A stretch of 64,000 nucleotides of DNA from Telluria beijingensis (GTDB lineage Bacteria > Pseudomonadota > Gammaproteobacteria > Burkholderiales > Burkholderiaceae_D). The stretch covers positions 5,877,218 to 5,941,217 of the forward strand of contig NZ_CP132480.1 of the NCBI RefSeq assembly GCF_030770395.1, written 5' to 3'. Made by a program: the position numbers and the translations under genes. Below the pieces are notes generated by a model. It was not told the origin of the DNA. It saw only the letters and a program-made list of their open reading frames with translations, and did not search any database. Shown here one piece after another: positions 63,903-64,000 of this stretch. The stretch's first letter is position 1, and every line of letters starts with the position of its first letter.

Positions 63903-64000
63903 ATGGCTGACCTTCCGCAGACGTTTGTTACCGATCCGGAGGCCGAGGCTTATGTCGCGGATCCCCATTCGACATGGCGTGTGAAGCTGGCATTCCGGGT
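63903..64000 (+). CDS. Start of an unidentified protein (runs off the window)
   Basis: ATG at 63903 opens a frame beginning MADLPQTFVTDPEAEAYVADP and still open at the end of the window. It begins 5 bp after the stop of the disrupted EamA gene. Too little is visible to name the family. Confidence 0.4.
   Translation, partial: MADLPQTFVTDPEAEAYVADPHSTWRVKLAFR

Overview
The window is GC-rich (mid-60s percent by eye), densely coded chromosomal DNA from a betaproteobacterium. Gene content and order (metX-metW, the iron-oxidiser-type gshA with gshB, an incomplete regulatory PTS, UbiK-type BMFP protein, DUF5329, late cobalamin operon) fit Oxalobacteraceae, most likely Massilia or a close relative. 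That placement is inference from protein families; no 16S gene is present.

Layout. 1-12.3 kb: a PAS hybrid sensor kinase (open at the window edge), exonuclease III, a pseudouridine synthase, an M48 protease, metW/metX, an IIA-HPr-EI phosphotransfer set behind gshB, a methyltransferase and gshA. 12.5-15.3 kb: a porin-glnK-amtB nitrogen operon with a recognisable sigma-54 promoter and a perfect NtrC-type palindrome. 15.3-20.2 kb: a ubiK-like gene, a B12-dependent ribonucleotide reductase, SirB2, a TPR protein and a DUF5329 protein. 20.2-20.4 kb: the 5' part of a tRNA-Ser(CGA) gene with a good promoter, cut off in the anticodon stem by a palindromic repeat. 20.4-29.7 kb: an apparent redox/stress neighbourhood: MOSC protein, a cysteine-bearing MarR regulator, an RLAN/RimK ATP-grasp ligase, two GNATs, a ParA-like protein without a P-loop, an AhpD-like/redoxin/exported-protein operon, a periplasmic catalase-like enzyme, an ECF sigma/anti-sigma pair and a thioredoxin-like protein. 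Copies of a TAGGANTCCTA palindrome sit at several of these promoters. 29.7-33.6 kb: fabI-ackA-pta with an RRM-like small protein and an isochorismatase-family hydrolase. 33.6-37.1 kb: an arsenic island (arsR, arsC, arsB, arsH, arsN1-like). 37.1-39.4 kb: a frameshifted LysE-type exporter and a SulP transporter. 39.7-39.9 kb: the 3' part of a tRNA-Ser gene behind its own promoter.

39.9-53.0 kb is a nearly complete late-cobalamin and B12-uptake locus: cobT-cobS-cobC, a cobalamin riboswitch, then btuB, btuC, btuD, cobO, cobB, cobU, cbiB, cobD, btuF and cobQ, mostly with overlapping stops and starts. It should supply cofactor to the class II ribonucleotide reductase at 15.7 kb. A bidirectional terminator separates it from a lone 5S rRNA gene whose promoter/leader is nearly identical to the one in front of the tRNA-Ser 3' part. 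53.3-61.4 kb encodes a four-gene Wadjet-type anti-plasmid defence operon (DUF2397, DUF2398, SMC-like, DUF2399 proteins) on the minus strand. 61.5-64 kb: a DJ-1/PfpI protein with its LysR regulator, an EamA transporter gene that lacks its second domain and is interrupted by a 166-bp MITE-like element, and the start of one further gene.

Points most worth a second look: the two separated halves of tRNA-Ser, each with its own promoter; the TAGGANTCCTA redox regulon with two leaderless-type promoters; the Wadjet operon next to an orphan 5S gene; and the RLAN-ligase/GNAT/degenerate-ParA neighbourhood.
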